Below are positions 11,680-23,041 of a stretch of DNA of 64,000 nt, piece by piece. A model generated the notes under the pieces. It was not told the origin of the DNA. It was given only the letters and a program-made list of their open reading frames with translations, and searched no databases. A program made the position numbers and the translations under genes. Each line of letters begins with the position of its first letter. Within the stretch, counting starts at the first letter, position 1. This DNA comes from Gnetum montanum (lineage: Eukaryota; Streptophyta; Gnetopsida; Gnetales; Gnetaceae), in the NCBI GenBank assembly GCA_015680685.1, contig MNCI01005909.1:64001-128000 (forward strand), given 5' to 3'.

Positions 11680-12790
11680 ATAGAAAATCCTACACAATCG
11701 CAATGCTCTGTGCCAAAGTACTTAAAGAAGGAACTTGAACGAAAGCTGTATTCAGAGGTCAACAATTATGTTTCGCCTTTGCCTTTGGTCATGAAAGATG
11801 TTGAAAACTGGAAAGGAAAGCAACCATTATGGTATAGTAATTACCATGATACCCATCATTGCTTCAAGAATGCAAAGAATCCATGAGCCAAGATTATAAC
11901 CAAGCAACAGGAAAATAAATTTGCCAAGCTCTGTGTGAAAAAATTCCAAAAGAAACAGAAGAAAGAAGATAAGGAATACACTGTGCATGTTGTTAGAAAG
12001 GAATTTGATCCTTCTAACCATCTTGTAGTAGACTTAAACGCAACCGTTCGTTTTAATAACAAAACATCTAGAGATTTGGTATATATTGTTCCTAGAGCTT
12101 CCCATCATTATACAAACAATGAAGCATCCTAATAAATCCCAAGGACGAGACAAATATAAACTTTGTAAAAATTGGTTAAGGTCAATTATTTTGTGAAAAG
12201 AAATATGGGAATGTTAAATAAGTTGCATATAAGAGATGTCTTTTATCATACTAATTTTGCTCTTAACCTCGTTTCCATGGATTTTTGCACAAACGACCAC
12301 AGTTTGCCGTATTGTTCTATGCACTATGACAATCAGGATGTTGCCTTTGAGATTCCCCATTTTGATTGATTGTTAACCAAGTTGAGAGGCTGAGCTAATA
12401 AATTGGTATTTAACCTTGCGACAGGCAAAAAGTTTTAGAGAATTGTATCAGTTGCATCCTAAAGTTCCTAGTTTTATGTTTGCAAACACTGAGTTGAACT
12501 GTGAAGGCTATAAAATGGGTAAATTTGCATAAATTGACATTTCTGAAACAACAAGATCATTGATGAAAAAATTGTTTTCTTCATTGATAATTTCACTCAT
12601 ACGACATGGCCCTACGGTCTAATTCTCAAATCCCAAGTTTTGTACGAGTTTAAAGATTTTAAGAACCAAGCAAAAAATGAGATGAATCATAGGATTAACA
12701 CATCACAATATGACAACAATGGACAAAAAATCGCAAATCAGTTCAAAAGATTATAGGAATTAAACAAAAATACAGAGTGTCTGATACTCC
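11680..12790 (+). pseudogene. Decayed Copia-type gag/protease/pre-integrase relic
   Basis: Short open pieces in plus frames can be lined up with the protease region of Ty1/Copia polyproteins. SHHYTNN at about 12098-12118 resembles the (D)SGASHHMTNN protease block. LNKLHIRDVFYHTNFALNLVSM near 12210-12280 resembles the TLxDVLYVPxFxxNLVSV segment that follows it. Upstream is a Lys-rich stretch (KKFQKKQKKEDK) that could be a gag tail. Numerous stops and frameshifts make it a pseudogene. No LTRs were located around it. The assignment rests on two weak motifs in the right order. Confidence 0.5.
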
Positions 12791-13499
12791 TTAGCAATAT
12801 GAAGTTGCAAATGTTAAGAATAGTGGGTTATCAGCAATCTCAATGAGTAATGTCAATGTCTGTTTAGTAAGTGTATATATCATAACTATGTTGGTGTTTA
12901 TTAAGCTAATAACAGTCTTAATAAATAACTAAAAGATATGACTCATGACTTGAATGCTCATGACCTTCCCCATGGAAGTGTAAAGGGAAGTACGTCAAAA
13001 TCATTTTGTATGTAATTCATATCATAAAATCATTCTCTGCAATATACAACCGTAGTTTCAGACTCATGGGTTTGACCATACATTCACAGCTTGGTATTAC
13101 ATTATCGATTTTTGACTCAAACAATTGTTTAATATGTCTACACAGTTCATTGGTTTTTTAAGATCATACTAACTATAATGTTTTAGTCATACTTATAAAG
13201 GTCAAATAGGATTGTGGATAGCTTTTTCATTCTTAAGATTCCATCACAATATTAAAAAACATTAAAAAATATCAATTTTCTAATCATTTTCAAAAGTATA
13301 TACAATTAAGAAGACAAAAAACTAAAAATCCATTAAAAAAATACTACATTCAACTTCAAAATAAAAATTTCTAACAGATTAATATAATAAGATTGCATCA
13401 AATATTCATTGTCAACTAAAAAAAATGAGCTGAAGAATGTTTAAAATCAACTGCTAAAGTGACACAAATTGAGTAGAAGAATGGTGTTATAAATGATGA
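12791..13499. other. AT-rich intronic sequence, nothing recognised
   Basis: The sequence is strongly AT-rich with many short A runs. No open frame or repeat boundary could be assigned. Confidence 0.5.
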
Positions 13500-15480
13500 T
13501 CTCTTCGGGAATTTTTCATCATCAAATGGGTTATGGCAAGGTGATCCTATTTCTCACTCTCTTTTTTTTTTTTTTTTTTAGCTGTAAAGGGTTTGGGATC
13601 CTACTTGAGAAAATTGAAAAATGACAATATTATAAGAGGCATCCAACCATCTTTTCATTGCAATTCTTTCACACATACTCAGTTTTCTGATGACATCTTT
13701 CTATTCTCTGATAGGAATCTACAATTTGTACCAAACTTGCATACATCACTATTTAAGTTTTCGAATACCTCTAGTCTAGGGATCAATTTAAATAAAAGTT
13801 GTGTGTTCAGTTTTGAAGTTAATCAAGAACTTTTACAGGATACATTGATTTTTTAGAAATATAGACTCATTACATCCCAAGTATTTACAGCTTCCTATAT
13901 TTGTGGATTGTATAAAAAAGGAACTTTGGTACCTACTTTTTCAGAAGGTTGATAATAGATTTGTTGGGTAGAAGGTTAAGCTATTATTACAAGTTGGTAG
14001 ACTACAGTGGGAGATATTGGTCTAGGGACACCTATTCCAATCCCCTTGTTCTACCCTACATGCTGTGTCTTCTTGTGTTAATTTTGTTGAGGATGATTCT
14101 TGGATGTTTTGGCATATTTCAAGGTGTTTTTGGCTCATTTTGATGAGTTTAGGGGGTTCCAGGGTCTATAGGGACTTGTTTGGTGACATTCGGAGGTTCC
14201 AAGCATCAAAACGAGCATTTTTGTGTTTGGCACCTATAGGTGAGACATCTCACCAAAAAGTGGGACGTCGTAGTTGAGAGGTCCCACCAGAAATTGGGAT
14301 GTCCCAGGACCAAATGGGATGTCCCAAAAAAATAGTAGACGTCCCACCCAAGAGCTGGGTTTTCATAGGAGAGGTCCCAACAAAGCTAGAGATGACCAAA
14401 ACGAACAGGGAAACTTCTAAAAATGCCCATTCCAATTCAGGAAACAGCCAAAGCAAGATGGAAACAGCCAGGGAAAAGGTGAAGAGACTTGGGAAACATC
14501 TAAAGAACCTCAAGTTAAGTTGAGGAAAGATTCCTAGGTTTCTTGTCTTCTGGTTGCTTATAAATGTTGATGTAATTCATCATTGTTGGAAAAAGAAAGA
14601 GCATAACCCTAACCATGAGCAGGACAGAAAGCTCATGAGAATTGAGGGAGGACAGCATGTGCAAGAAGACAGCTTGTGCAAGGATATTGAGTAAGAAGTA
14701 AGGGAGAGCACTTGAGAGAGGTTGAGAGAATCTCTTATAAGTGTCTTGTCTTAAGCTTGGGCTCCATTGTGAGCAATTGAGGATCGAGAGGGGACAAGTG
14801 TGGCCTCTAAGATCCTTGGGAGAGTTGTGAGTTGAGCTTGGCTCCTCATCTTGATGTATTTTCTATGTATTTTGAGAATTTTCTTAATATGAGAAGATTT
14901 TTCACTATTTTATTGTGTTGTTCTTATTTTCTAAGCTAGATCTGCTTGGAAGTTGTAGAGTGGGTCCTATTGGGGTCAATTGAGGTACAACCCCTGCACC
15001 AGATATCTACTCTTCAGGCTTTGCCTCTTTATTACCTTTCTTGCTTTTATGGTCCTAAAACAATAATTTCTTAGAGAAAAAAGAAAAACCTTTTCTGTGG
15101 TCCAACCATCTAAAGAAAACACTTTATGTTTTAAATTGGAATATAATGTATAGATCATGGTTCTGTAGCTAATGGAATCTTAGGCATATACAAAATATTA
15201 ATTATGCTTTGTTGTGGAAAAGTGCTTGGCAGCTTTGTGTCTCAAATAGACTGTCAGTTTACATGATAAAAACAAACTGCTTGTTTGCTCCTAATATTAC
15301 TAATCCCTTCCCACTTTGGAAAGGGCTTTAGTCTATAAGACATTGGTTTTGTCAGCATGTTTCTTTGCATAATCAGCAATGGAAGTGGTGTGACAGATAA
15401 GAATACTCCATAAAGAATGCTTATACCACTTGACGCACCTTGAAAAAGTGCAATATCTGGTGGATATCACAAATATACCA
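13500..15480 (+). pseudogene. L1-type LINE reverse transcriptase relic (split by an LTR)
   Basis: In plus frames the order of motifs is that of a plant L1 ORF2. LWQGDPIS at about 13530-13555 corresponds to RQGDPLSP. FSDDIFLF near 13687 corresponds to YADDxxxF. GINLNKSC follows. The GLYKKGTLVPTFSE...WKVKLLLQVGRLQ segment at 13905-14005 corresponds to the post-palm helix region. After an inserted LTR the frame resumes at about 15000-15480 with KPFLWSN and NINYALLWKSAWQL, then NPFPLWKGL. Many stops interrupt it and the endonuclease part is absent. The 15000-15480 part is also present at 21956-22420, so the element is dispersed in this gene. Confidence 0.7.
14065..14998 (+). mobile_element. Probable solo LTR inserted in the LINE relic
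   Basis: This piece interrupts the LINE reading described at 13500-15480. It contains a promoter-like TTATAAAT at about 14561, long purine-rich transcribed-type sequence, and a plausible TG...CA range. Between 14240 and 14370 it has clustered GGGAYGTCCC-like palindromes. I could not fix both termini or find a target-site duplication, so the boundaries are approximate. Confidence 0.5.
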
Positions 15481-15594
15481 CTAGAAGACTTTTTACAATG
15501 GGTTGACAATCAAATACAAATATAGATATCATAACAAAATGTCTGCAGCAAATTCACTGTAAATATAGTTGTGAATCTAATATTGGAAACTTAC

Positions 15595-15678
15595 CCTACG
15601 ATTTTTTAACTTCAAACCCATGTCCATGGATTTCTCTTGAAGTGTCTTAATTTCTGCACTAATTGATCCTATCTCAAC
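15595..15678 (-). CDS. VPS52: VPS52, coding exon 5 (fifth of the exons seen; last in the window)
   Basis: This 84-bp exon (28 codons) is bounded on the minus strand by an acceptor ...TTGAACAG and a donor GTAAGT. It starts and ends in phase 0. It encodes VEIGSISAEIKTLQEKSMDM followed by GLKLKNRR, which corresponds to the highly conserved plant VPS52 segment (IGSISS(D/E)IK.LQEKSMDMGL(R/K)LKNR). Amphipathic heptads fit the coiled-coil bundle of the GARP subunits. The next conserved block (ESKLAKFVEDI...) was not found between 1 and 15594, so the remaining exons lie beyond the left edge and this intron exceeds 15.5 kb. Confidence 0.93.
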
Positions 15679-17035
15679 CTGTTCAAGAAACAGAGAAATC
15701 ATGTGTATGAGAAATCTTCATAAAACTACTAGACAAAATGAAGAATAAAAATGTTGAATAATTAATATCTTTGTAAAGTTATTAAGATGGCATTCCTGTC
15801 AAAGCAGTAACAGAATGTAAGAGACTTATTTTTATATAGCATTTTGCAAACAGAAATTGAATTTCATCAAACTGATACCATACGTAACATAACCAGACGG
15901 AAAAATATTACAGAACATAGAACTAGCAACTTGTAGATCAAACAAAACAGGAAGATTAAGTTAATACATTTTGAAACAGAGTGAACCTTTGGACCAGAAA
16001 CTATCATGAATCTGTCTCATGGTTAGTTAACGACAAGACATATTGTCATCTATCACATCATTGTCTGTATGATAGACTTCTTTTAAAGACACAGTGCAAA
16101 GGGAAAAGTTGTCCATATTAAATCCAAATAAATATATGTAAAATCTAAATATTTGCAATCTACAAGACAACACTACAGCACCACTAAAATACCATGCTGC
16201 ACATTCTGACTATTGCTATCAGTGATGTCTACCTAAGATACGCAAACAATGTATAGTATGGACCATTGCCATGACATCTTGCTAATCTTGAGAATTCACA
16301 ATCATAAAAATCTTTGCATCATAAAATAATATGTTTCATTAATGCTCCTTTCATTATAAAAGTTAACAGAAAACATTGATAAAATCGTGTTGGTACCATT
16401 GATTTTTAAACTAGCAAGTGGTCACAGGTTTTGTGATTCGTCGTTTGTTAGAAATACAGCCAACCACAATTATGTCGGCACAAATATTTCCAACTTAAGC
16501 CAATGACTCTCCAAATCAACAACCCACAATTTCACCATCAATTCGCCATTAAAAACTTGAGTTCAATCACATAAGAAAATAAAAAAATGGAAAAAGTGGA
16601 GGAAAAAGCAGGCAGAGCAGCTAAAAGGTTAACAGCCGTTGCCCGCCCAAACACAAGCACTAGAAATGGACTTTCATGTTCCAATTTCTGATTTACCTGC
16701 TTACACCAATCACTCCATTGCTTACATGCACTCCGTTGGCTCTGCTGCCTGCCTGTGTTATGCATCTTTGAATTGCCATGCACTGTGAGTAACCCCAAAG
16801 TTAGAAAGGGGATTCTTTAGTGCTTTTAAGAATCAGTAGAAGCGAAAAAGGGAAATCATTACTGGGTATGATTTCCAGCACAGTAGAAAAGTGATCGCTG
16901 TTAGCTTCTTAGGTTAATATTGTGTGCATTCCTATTGATTTTGGTTTCCTTTCTCTATTTACTGTTCTGTTTAATATTCTAATAACAGAGATTTCACCGT
17001 GTCCTTGATTACTGTACAAAGTGTTGGAGCTTATT
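15679..17035. other. VPS52 intron 5, proximal part, no gene recognised
   Basis: Unremarkable AT-rich intron sequence. An 86-codon open frame at 16538-16798 (minus) has a hydrophobic stretch but no family that I recognise and no splice or repeat context. I treat it as chance. Confidence 0.5.
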
Positions 17036-18650
17036 GGTGCAGCAATTAATAAGAGTAAAATTTGAAAGAAAGAAAATCAAGATGGCATACAACAATTTAC
17101 ATGGTAGAATCCTTCAAAGCAAAAGGAAACATCTACGAGAAAGCAAGCTGGTGTGATTTCTAATTTCTAATTAGGAAGTATGTGTATCCTAGAGTTCCCT
17201 TCCCCTCTTTAAGTAGCCTCCAGCACCCAAGAACCAATGGGCAATCAATCAGGTGAATTACAGCAGTCATATCCAGAGTCAAGGATATCATTCAGACTCA
17301 GTTCCCCAATTGATCAACTGTAGATAACTACAAACAATTACAATGAAATTAATTCATAATAATTAGGGAAGCGAGTTACAAATTTAAATAGAAAATCTGA
17401 CAGAGAAAATCAAGGAAATGATAAAGATTAAGCTTCACTATATATAACAATATCTTACTTTAAGTCAAATCTACAATGCTTTTCAAATTCATTTCTTCAA
17501 CTACTTGTATTATAAAATGATATCTTATATAGTCCTTACATAAAATACAACATTTAACTGTGACATAGCTAATCCTGTATTTTTGCTTTAGTCCCAACTT
17601 ATTTAAGAAACCACATAGCCACGCGATTTCCTTGCAAGCCTTTGACCATGCTGAATACTCTGATTCAATAGAAGCTAAGGAGATCACATTTTNGTTTAAC
17701 ATGGCTTTAGTAAAATCGATGAGTACTTCACTAACATCACATTTTAAGTTATCCAAGGAAGATTACTCTAACACTAATGCTGATAAGAAATTCATGATAA
17801 AAATTCCATATAAGTTAGCTTTGGGAAGTTTAATGTATGCTATGCTTCATGCAAGACTAGATATTACAATTGGAGTTATAAGTAAATATAGGAGTTAAAA
17901 TGAATGAATCTTCTAGTTCTTGCGGGGGCCCTGTATTTGGCTTCCATGACCTTTTGAATTTTGCTGTTGATTCTCAGGCTCTGGGTGATGGTTGGGGTTT
18001 GTGCAGTGGTGGCACGTGGGTGCTTGAACATTTTTCCAAAAAAAATATAGGAGCAACATTGGTATAAAGCTTTGGAACATTGTCAAGAGAATACCGTGAT
18101 ATTTAAAAGTTAGTGAGTGTCATTGTTTAGGTTTTGGTGAAACTGATTGTAACTTGTTGGACATATAGATGTAAATAATGGAGTTGATTTTGATAATAGC
18201 AAGTCTGCTACAAGGTNTCAATTGTTTTCCAACTATTTGGAAAGGAAGAGACCAGCAATAATGATTTGACCTCATCATTAAAAACTACCTTTAATGATTT
18301 TAGCTATGAAAAATACATGTTGAATTCAAAGAGATGTCGGGCCACTATAAGATTCTCCTTCATCTTTAACTTAAACAACCTCCTTATCTAAAAAACTTTG
18401 TTTTCTCTTCATGGTTGTTCATATAACTTCCACAAGCCCTTTAATGTAGCCTCATCAACCAAAGTGTATAAAATTCCATCAGACAAACAAGTTTTGACTA
18501 GAAAAAAAGCTTTTCTATTCAATTTATTCCAGTCTTTTTAGGTCATATTTTTAGGCTTGTTTGCCACACCTTCTATGATGGGAGCTTCATACTCCTAATA
18601 TAGAATGTTTGCCAATTGGAACACAACTTGTTTGGCAACACTTTAATCAT
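17036..18650 (-). mobile_element. Copia relic, related to the 33312-45384 element, internally rearranged
   Basis: 17036-17452 resembles the LTR of the Copia element at 33312, with shared order of landmarks such as the TTTAAGTAGCC/TTTAAATAGCC and TCAAGGA motifs, and AAGTCAAATCTAC at its inner edge. 17460-17690 (minus) encodes the RNase H end (SIESEYSAWSKACKEIAWL). 17694-18218 is read on the plus strand and encodes RT C-terminus to RNase H (SLMYAM..., DFDNSKSATR). 18220-18650 returns to the minus strand with gag. Single N characters sit at 17693 and 18219, exactly at the two orientation switches. Stops interrupt every part. Confidence 0.8.
17884..18053 (+). mobile_element. 148-bp retroposed insert with 11-bp target-site duplication
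   Basis: The insert 17895-18042 splits the Copia RNase H reading (YRS|NIGIK). It is flanked by AAATATAGGAG at 17884-17894 and again at 18043-18053, and ends in an A run. Poly(A) and an 11-bp direct repeat are hallmarks of L1-mediated retroposition. The source of the insert (5'-truncated LINE 3' end, SINE or transcript) is not recognised. Confidence 0.8.
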
Positions 18651-18739
18651 TGGTTGGTACTCATGATAGCATGCTCTGTACATGCCTTAGCATTTCACCA
18701 CGGACTACTTTATTGACTTGCATTTGAAACCTTACTCAT

Positions 18740-21700
18740 CAATTACAATTGGTGAGATCTCCTCTTTAGGCTTTGTCTCGTTATTAACTTTCTTGCTTTT
18801 ATTATCCTAAACAACAACTTCTAAGATCCAAGTCCCATACAATTTCAATAATTCATTGTAGGCGCAAGGGGGCATAATTCCTGGAGGGAGTGGTCCTAAC
18901 TCAGAGGGATTCGGCAGTGTCATCCATGGCAGCTTCGAATAATTGACAGGTGGTGTGATTGATCTAGTGTGTCTTCATAGTTGGGCAAGTTTTCCTTGGG
19001 TGCCTTGCCTTAGTTGGGAGAGTCTTTGTCGCTTCAGAGTTTCTTTTCAGATGGGTTCTAAGTGTGAGTTTCCTTACACCTTCTAGGGGGACCTCCTTCA
19101 AAGTTCCCATGAATCCCCCAAAGGATTTTATTACTAAGGTGAAGGGCAATGCTCTAGAAATCAGAGTTAATGACCAAGTCTACACACAGTCAGAACAGAT
19201 ATTCCAAAATAGCCTCATACAGTAGTTCATTTCTATAGGTTTGCACCCTCGATTGCACAAAACATTTCACCACAAGTCACCATCCTCCATGAGGGTCTGT
19301 TGAGATTCAACGTCAACTCAGTTCAAGACAAGTATTGAGTATTTTTCAATAACCTTTGGTTCTTTGGAGATAGGGGCCTTGCGCTCGTGAGATGGCAAGT
19401 GGAGACACAATCAAATCCAACAATTTTTCAGAAGATCTCAACTTTGGGTCAAAATCCCTAACTTCCCAATGAAGTTCTAGGAAACATCCTTCCTAGAACA
19501 AATCACAAGGGCATTCGAGGAGTTCACTAAGCTAGACAAAGTCATGGTTTTCTTATCTTAAACAATCCTAGCACATTTCCACATTTGGATGGCACTGCCA
19601 AAGGAGTAAGACTTAACCCAAGTCAAGTTCAAAAGCAAATGGGAAACACTCGCTTTATGTATTGAATACAAGAATCTACCTTCCAAATGCTCAATTTGTA
19701 ATAAGTATGGATAATACAAAGGCTTCTATGTCCTTGGGCCGAAACCCTACACCCATTGTGGAAAGCAGAGACACAAAGTTGCCAATTAGAGAGAGACAAA
19801 AAGTTGTCTAACCAATCTAAACAGGATATGCTTGCCTGCTCATTCTATGGGAAGTCAAGCCACACTATCAATATATGTTGTTCATGCTTTAGTAAGGAAG
19901 AAAGGAACAAAAACGGAATAACAATGCCTCCCATGCTTCAAAGTAACAACCCCAACCAAGGATCAAAGTAGAAACTGCCATAGAACAAGCCCAACACACC
20001 CTCTTTAAACAAGGATAATAAAACACTACCAAAGCTCAACCTCTCTTTGAAGACTCCACCCTTGATGTAATTAACCCTACCTTAGAAGTTGGAGAAGCAA
20101 CCATAGAAGCAAGTTTCATCAACAATTACAATGACCAACCCCATGAAGTCAATTACATTTAAAAAACGGGTTTCTCCTGTTAAGAACCCTATGTAGTACT
20201 CATTGTCACCCTCATCGTCATCATCCATTACCCTCTCCTCCTACTTACCTTCTAGTTCTTCTAACCCTAAACCTCTATTGGCTTTACATCGACTCCCCCC
20301 AATTCACGTATCTCATTCCCAACTAGCAATTTGCTTGCAATTTGTCTATCTCATCCCCAACCCACAACACCCCTTCCCTATATGTCACAAGACCACCCCC
20401 ACCCCTACCCCTATAGCCTACTTTCTATGACAAACCTACAACCTCATCAAGTTGCCATGGGTCTACTTGGGCTTCCACCTCTTGCCCTTCCCTCCTATAC
20501 CTCGTCAACTAACCTTTCTCCACGTGCTTCTTCCACCCAATCAATGAACCTTGCATTGCCTATTGACTCCGCTTATTCTACTCATCAAACAACTTCCACT
20601 TCCCCACTGCCTTCCCCTCAAAACCTCCTTCTCCTCCTAACCCTAACCCTACTACACACTCCCCTACCCCCTGCCCAAAACCTTCGGCACAATCCAAGTT
20701 ACATTGCTAGATTGAATCCCCTAAACCTAATGAATTCTTTGACCCTAAAATCAATATGGACTTCCTCCTTGCTAGTCAAGCTTAGAGGGACTTTGATGAG
20801 AATGTTTTCCAAATGTTCTACAAGTTTTCCTCCATCAAGTGCTTGAACTCCCTCATTTTGCACTACCTTAACAATTGGAAGAGGTCAATAGGTGCATCAA
20901 AATCCTAACCTACCTAGAGATTAAGGGAAACAAGAAGCTCAGAGATGCCCTCAAATTCAGGTTCATTTTGCATGCCAAGCACATCATTGCCAACTGGAAG
21001 CTCAGAGAGCACCTTCACAAATAGCATGACAACTAGTTCCTAGGTTGTTTTCAACTTTGGGAAGGTTTTGAATATCTTCGTAGTTTGGGACTATCTTGTG
21101 ATGTGGATATCAACAGGAGCACAAATTAATCAGGCTACTACTAACATCGTTGAGCATAACTGGTGGGCTTGCAAGTGGCCTAAAGATTATCACACCAGAG
21201 GTTTCACACCTTTCCCCAAAACATCCTCCCTTGCTCTTGAAGGAGCACCCCCAACTACTAATTCCTGAAACTCACCCCCACGTCACCCCACCCAACAACA
21301 CTCATCTTCTCTCCATTTCCCTCCCTCGCCACCGCCCCTAACCCAAACTTTTACCTTCATCATTGCCTCCACCCCAAATGCACCATATCCTAATCTTTCA
21401 TCTTCATCCTCCCCTTCCCCACCCATGCCCTTGCCTCCAACAATTCCATAGATCAATCACAATGTCCATGCCCACCAAATGAGGAAAAACTTGCACGGGA
21501 TGTTTTGAAAAAGGTACATCTACCCCTTCCATGTACTAGAACTCCTACATAATGCAACAACAAGCCAATTCTATGTCCATGTGGGGAAAACGGCCCATTT
21601 GTGGTATGAACCACAAAAATTAGTTCTATTAGTGACTCAGCTTCTTGGTCTCCTTTTTTTCATGGATCTTGTTGATCCTCCTAGCTACGTGCTTTTCTTT

Positions 21701-22420
21701 TTTCTATCTGTTGTCCCCATCTTTATTGCGAATGAGCTTGTTTCCTTGCCACCAACAGTTGCTTTTTGTCTTGTGTACAATGAGTTGCTTTTTCAAGTAG
21801 CTATGTTTTGTCTACTTTTGTTGGTGGACCAAGTTGTTTTCCTTTTTGCTAGATGCTACACTATTGGCAGTAGCTCATTTTTGTCACTAGCGTTCTACAC
21901 CCCCTCCTTATGAAAGTTAATATAATCTTTCAAATTCCACTAAAATAAAAGATAAAGAAGAAAGAAGGAACCTTTTTGTCGTCCAAACATTTGAAAGAAG
22001 CATTTCCTGTTTTAAATTAGAATACAACATGTAACATCTTGTCCCATGACGAATGGAATCTTTGGCATATGCAAGACTTTAATTATGCCATGTTAGGGAA
22101 GATAGATTGGCAGTTCTTGAATAGACCATGGGTTCAGGTGATGAAAGCAAATCACTCATAGGGTAATTTTCACTTTGTTGATGCTCCTAATATTACTAAC
22201 CCTTCACCAATTTGGAAAGGGCTTTAATCTATCAGATATTGGTTTGTCAACATGTTTTTCTTTGTATAATTGATAATAGAAGAGGTGTGATAGATTATTG
22301 CACTGCACAAAGAATGCTTATACCACTTTACACCCATGGAAAGAGTGCAATATCTAATGAACATCTAAAATCCCATTTTTACTCTTTGCTAGTAAGATGC
22401 TTCATTGAAAATTACCCACC
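18740..22420 (+). mobile_element. LINE relic (L1 RT C-terminal region), split by another LINE
   Basis: 18750-18835 and 21956-22420 together correspond to 14985-15480, the C-terminal part of an L1-type RT. The right half reads, in plus frames, LWHMQDFNYAM...KIDWQF...PWVQVMKANHS and PSPIWKGL, matching the scheme (N/D)xALLxKxxWxL...VLKAKY...SxxWKGI of plant LINEs. An ORF1-type LINE occupies the space between the halves. Both halves are full of stops. Confidence 0.6.
18840..21955 (+). mobile_element. LINE relic with ORF1 (DUF4283 and zinc knuckle) but no recognisable ORF2
   Basis: In plus frames 19090-19990 reads as a decayed plant LINE ORF1. SLI.(Q)FISIGLHP and FFNNLWFFGDRGLALVRW are DUF4283-like segments. 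IEYKNLPSKCSICNKYG is the typical zf-CCHC_4 start. 20200-21500 is a C-rich, Pro/Ser-rich tract that could be the ORF1 C-terminal region. 21900-21950 resembles a plant L1 3' end (GTTAATATAATCTTTCAAA). No endonuclease or YxDD motif was found in between. It could be an ORF1-only, HAL1-like copy or simply a copy with a large internal deletion. Confidence 0.55.
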
Positions 22421-22939
22421 ACTCAATATCTTGCACAAAAAAAACATTATGAAGGATCCAAGTTTGTTTTATGTTCTTCAACAACAAAAAATGCTAATTA
22501 TTTTTTTATAAATTGCCTGTTTATTTAAGAAGTTTGGAATAAGTTCGAGTGTAGTGCTCACTAGTCACCACCTACAACTAATTCCGTTGATGATTTTTTG
22601 TTGGCATGACAACAACACCATTATAAAGCACAACAAGGTAAGGTGTGGTCAGCACTCCCATCATTTATTTACTATGGGTATCTTGTCTTTAAGGCCCACC
22701 AAATAATATCTCTAGGCACCCTAGGATCATCATCCGGAGCCATAATGCTCATCCAGATGTTTAGTGAAGTAAAATGTTTGTAAGCATTAATAAATAAGAA
22801 GTACATGCATATAATAATTCAAAAACATAAAGAAATATCAAAAACTTTCTTCTCATCCAGGGAAAAAATTTATAACCATAGCAGAATAATAAATTTGATA
22901 ATAGAATACCAATCATTTACATTAAGTAAATTCTACCAC
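22421..22939. other. VPS52 intron 5, distal part, nothing recognised
   Basis: AT-rich intron between the LINE relic and the exon that begins at 22940. No gene or clear repeat was recognised. Confidence 0.45.
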
Positions 22940-23041
22940 CTGAAATCCACCAAGTAAGGCTTCCATCTGAGTTAAGATAACATCACATTCTCGTATCTCC
23001 GCATGAAGTGAAACTAAATTATCACTCTCATTGATATAATC
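22940..23041 (-). CDS. VPS52: VPS52, coding exon 4
   Basis: This 102-bp exon (34 codons, phase 0 at both ends) has a minus-strand acceptor ...GTTTTTCAG and a donor GTGGTAG. It encodes DYINESDNLVSLHAEIRECD followed by VILTQMEALLGGFQ, which matches plant VPS52 (DYIxESDNLVSLHxQIRxCDxILSQMExLLxGF). It continues the N-terminal coiled coil of exon 3 and is followed in frame by the exon at 15595-15678. The donor GTGGTA is less canonical than GTAAGT, but the exon end is fixed by protein similarity and by the phase of the next exon. Confidence 0.94.

Noticed and set aside
20636-20655. CCTAACCCTAACCCTA, telomere-like repeat
   Set aside because: Only about two units in a C-rich LINE tract; too short for an interstitial telomere array.
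21581-21913. 110-codon hydrophobic open frame, membrane-protein-like
   Set aside because: It lies at the 3' end of a LINE relic, is T-rich, and has no family match that I recognise; most likely 3' UTR read by chance.
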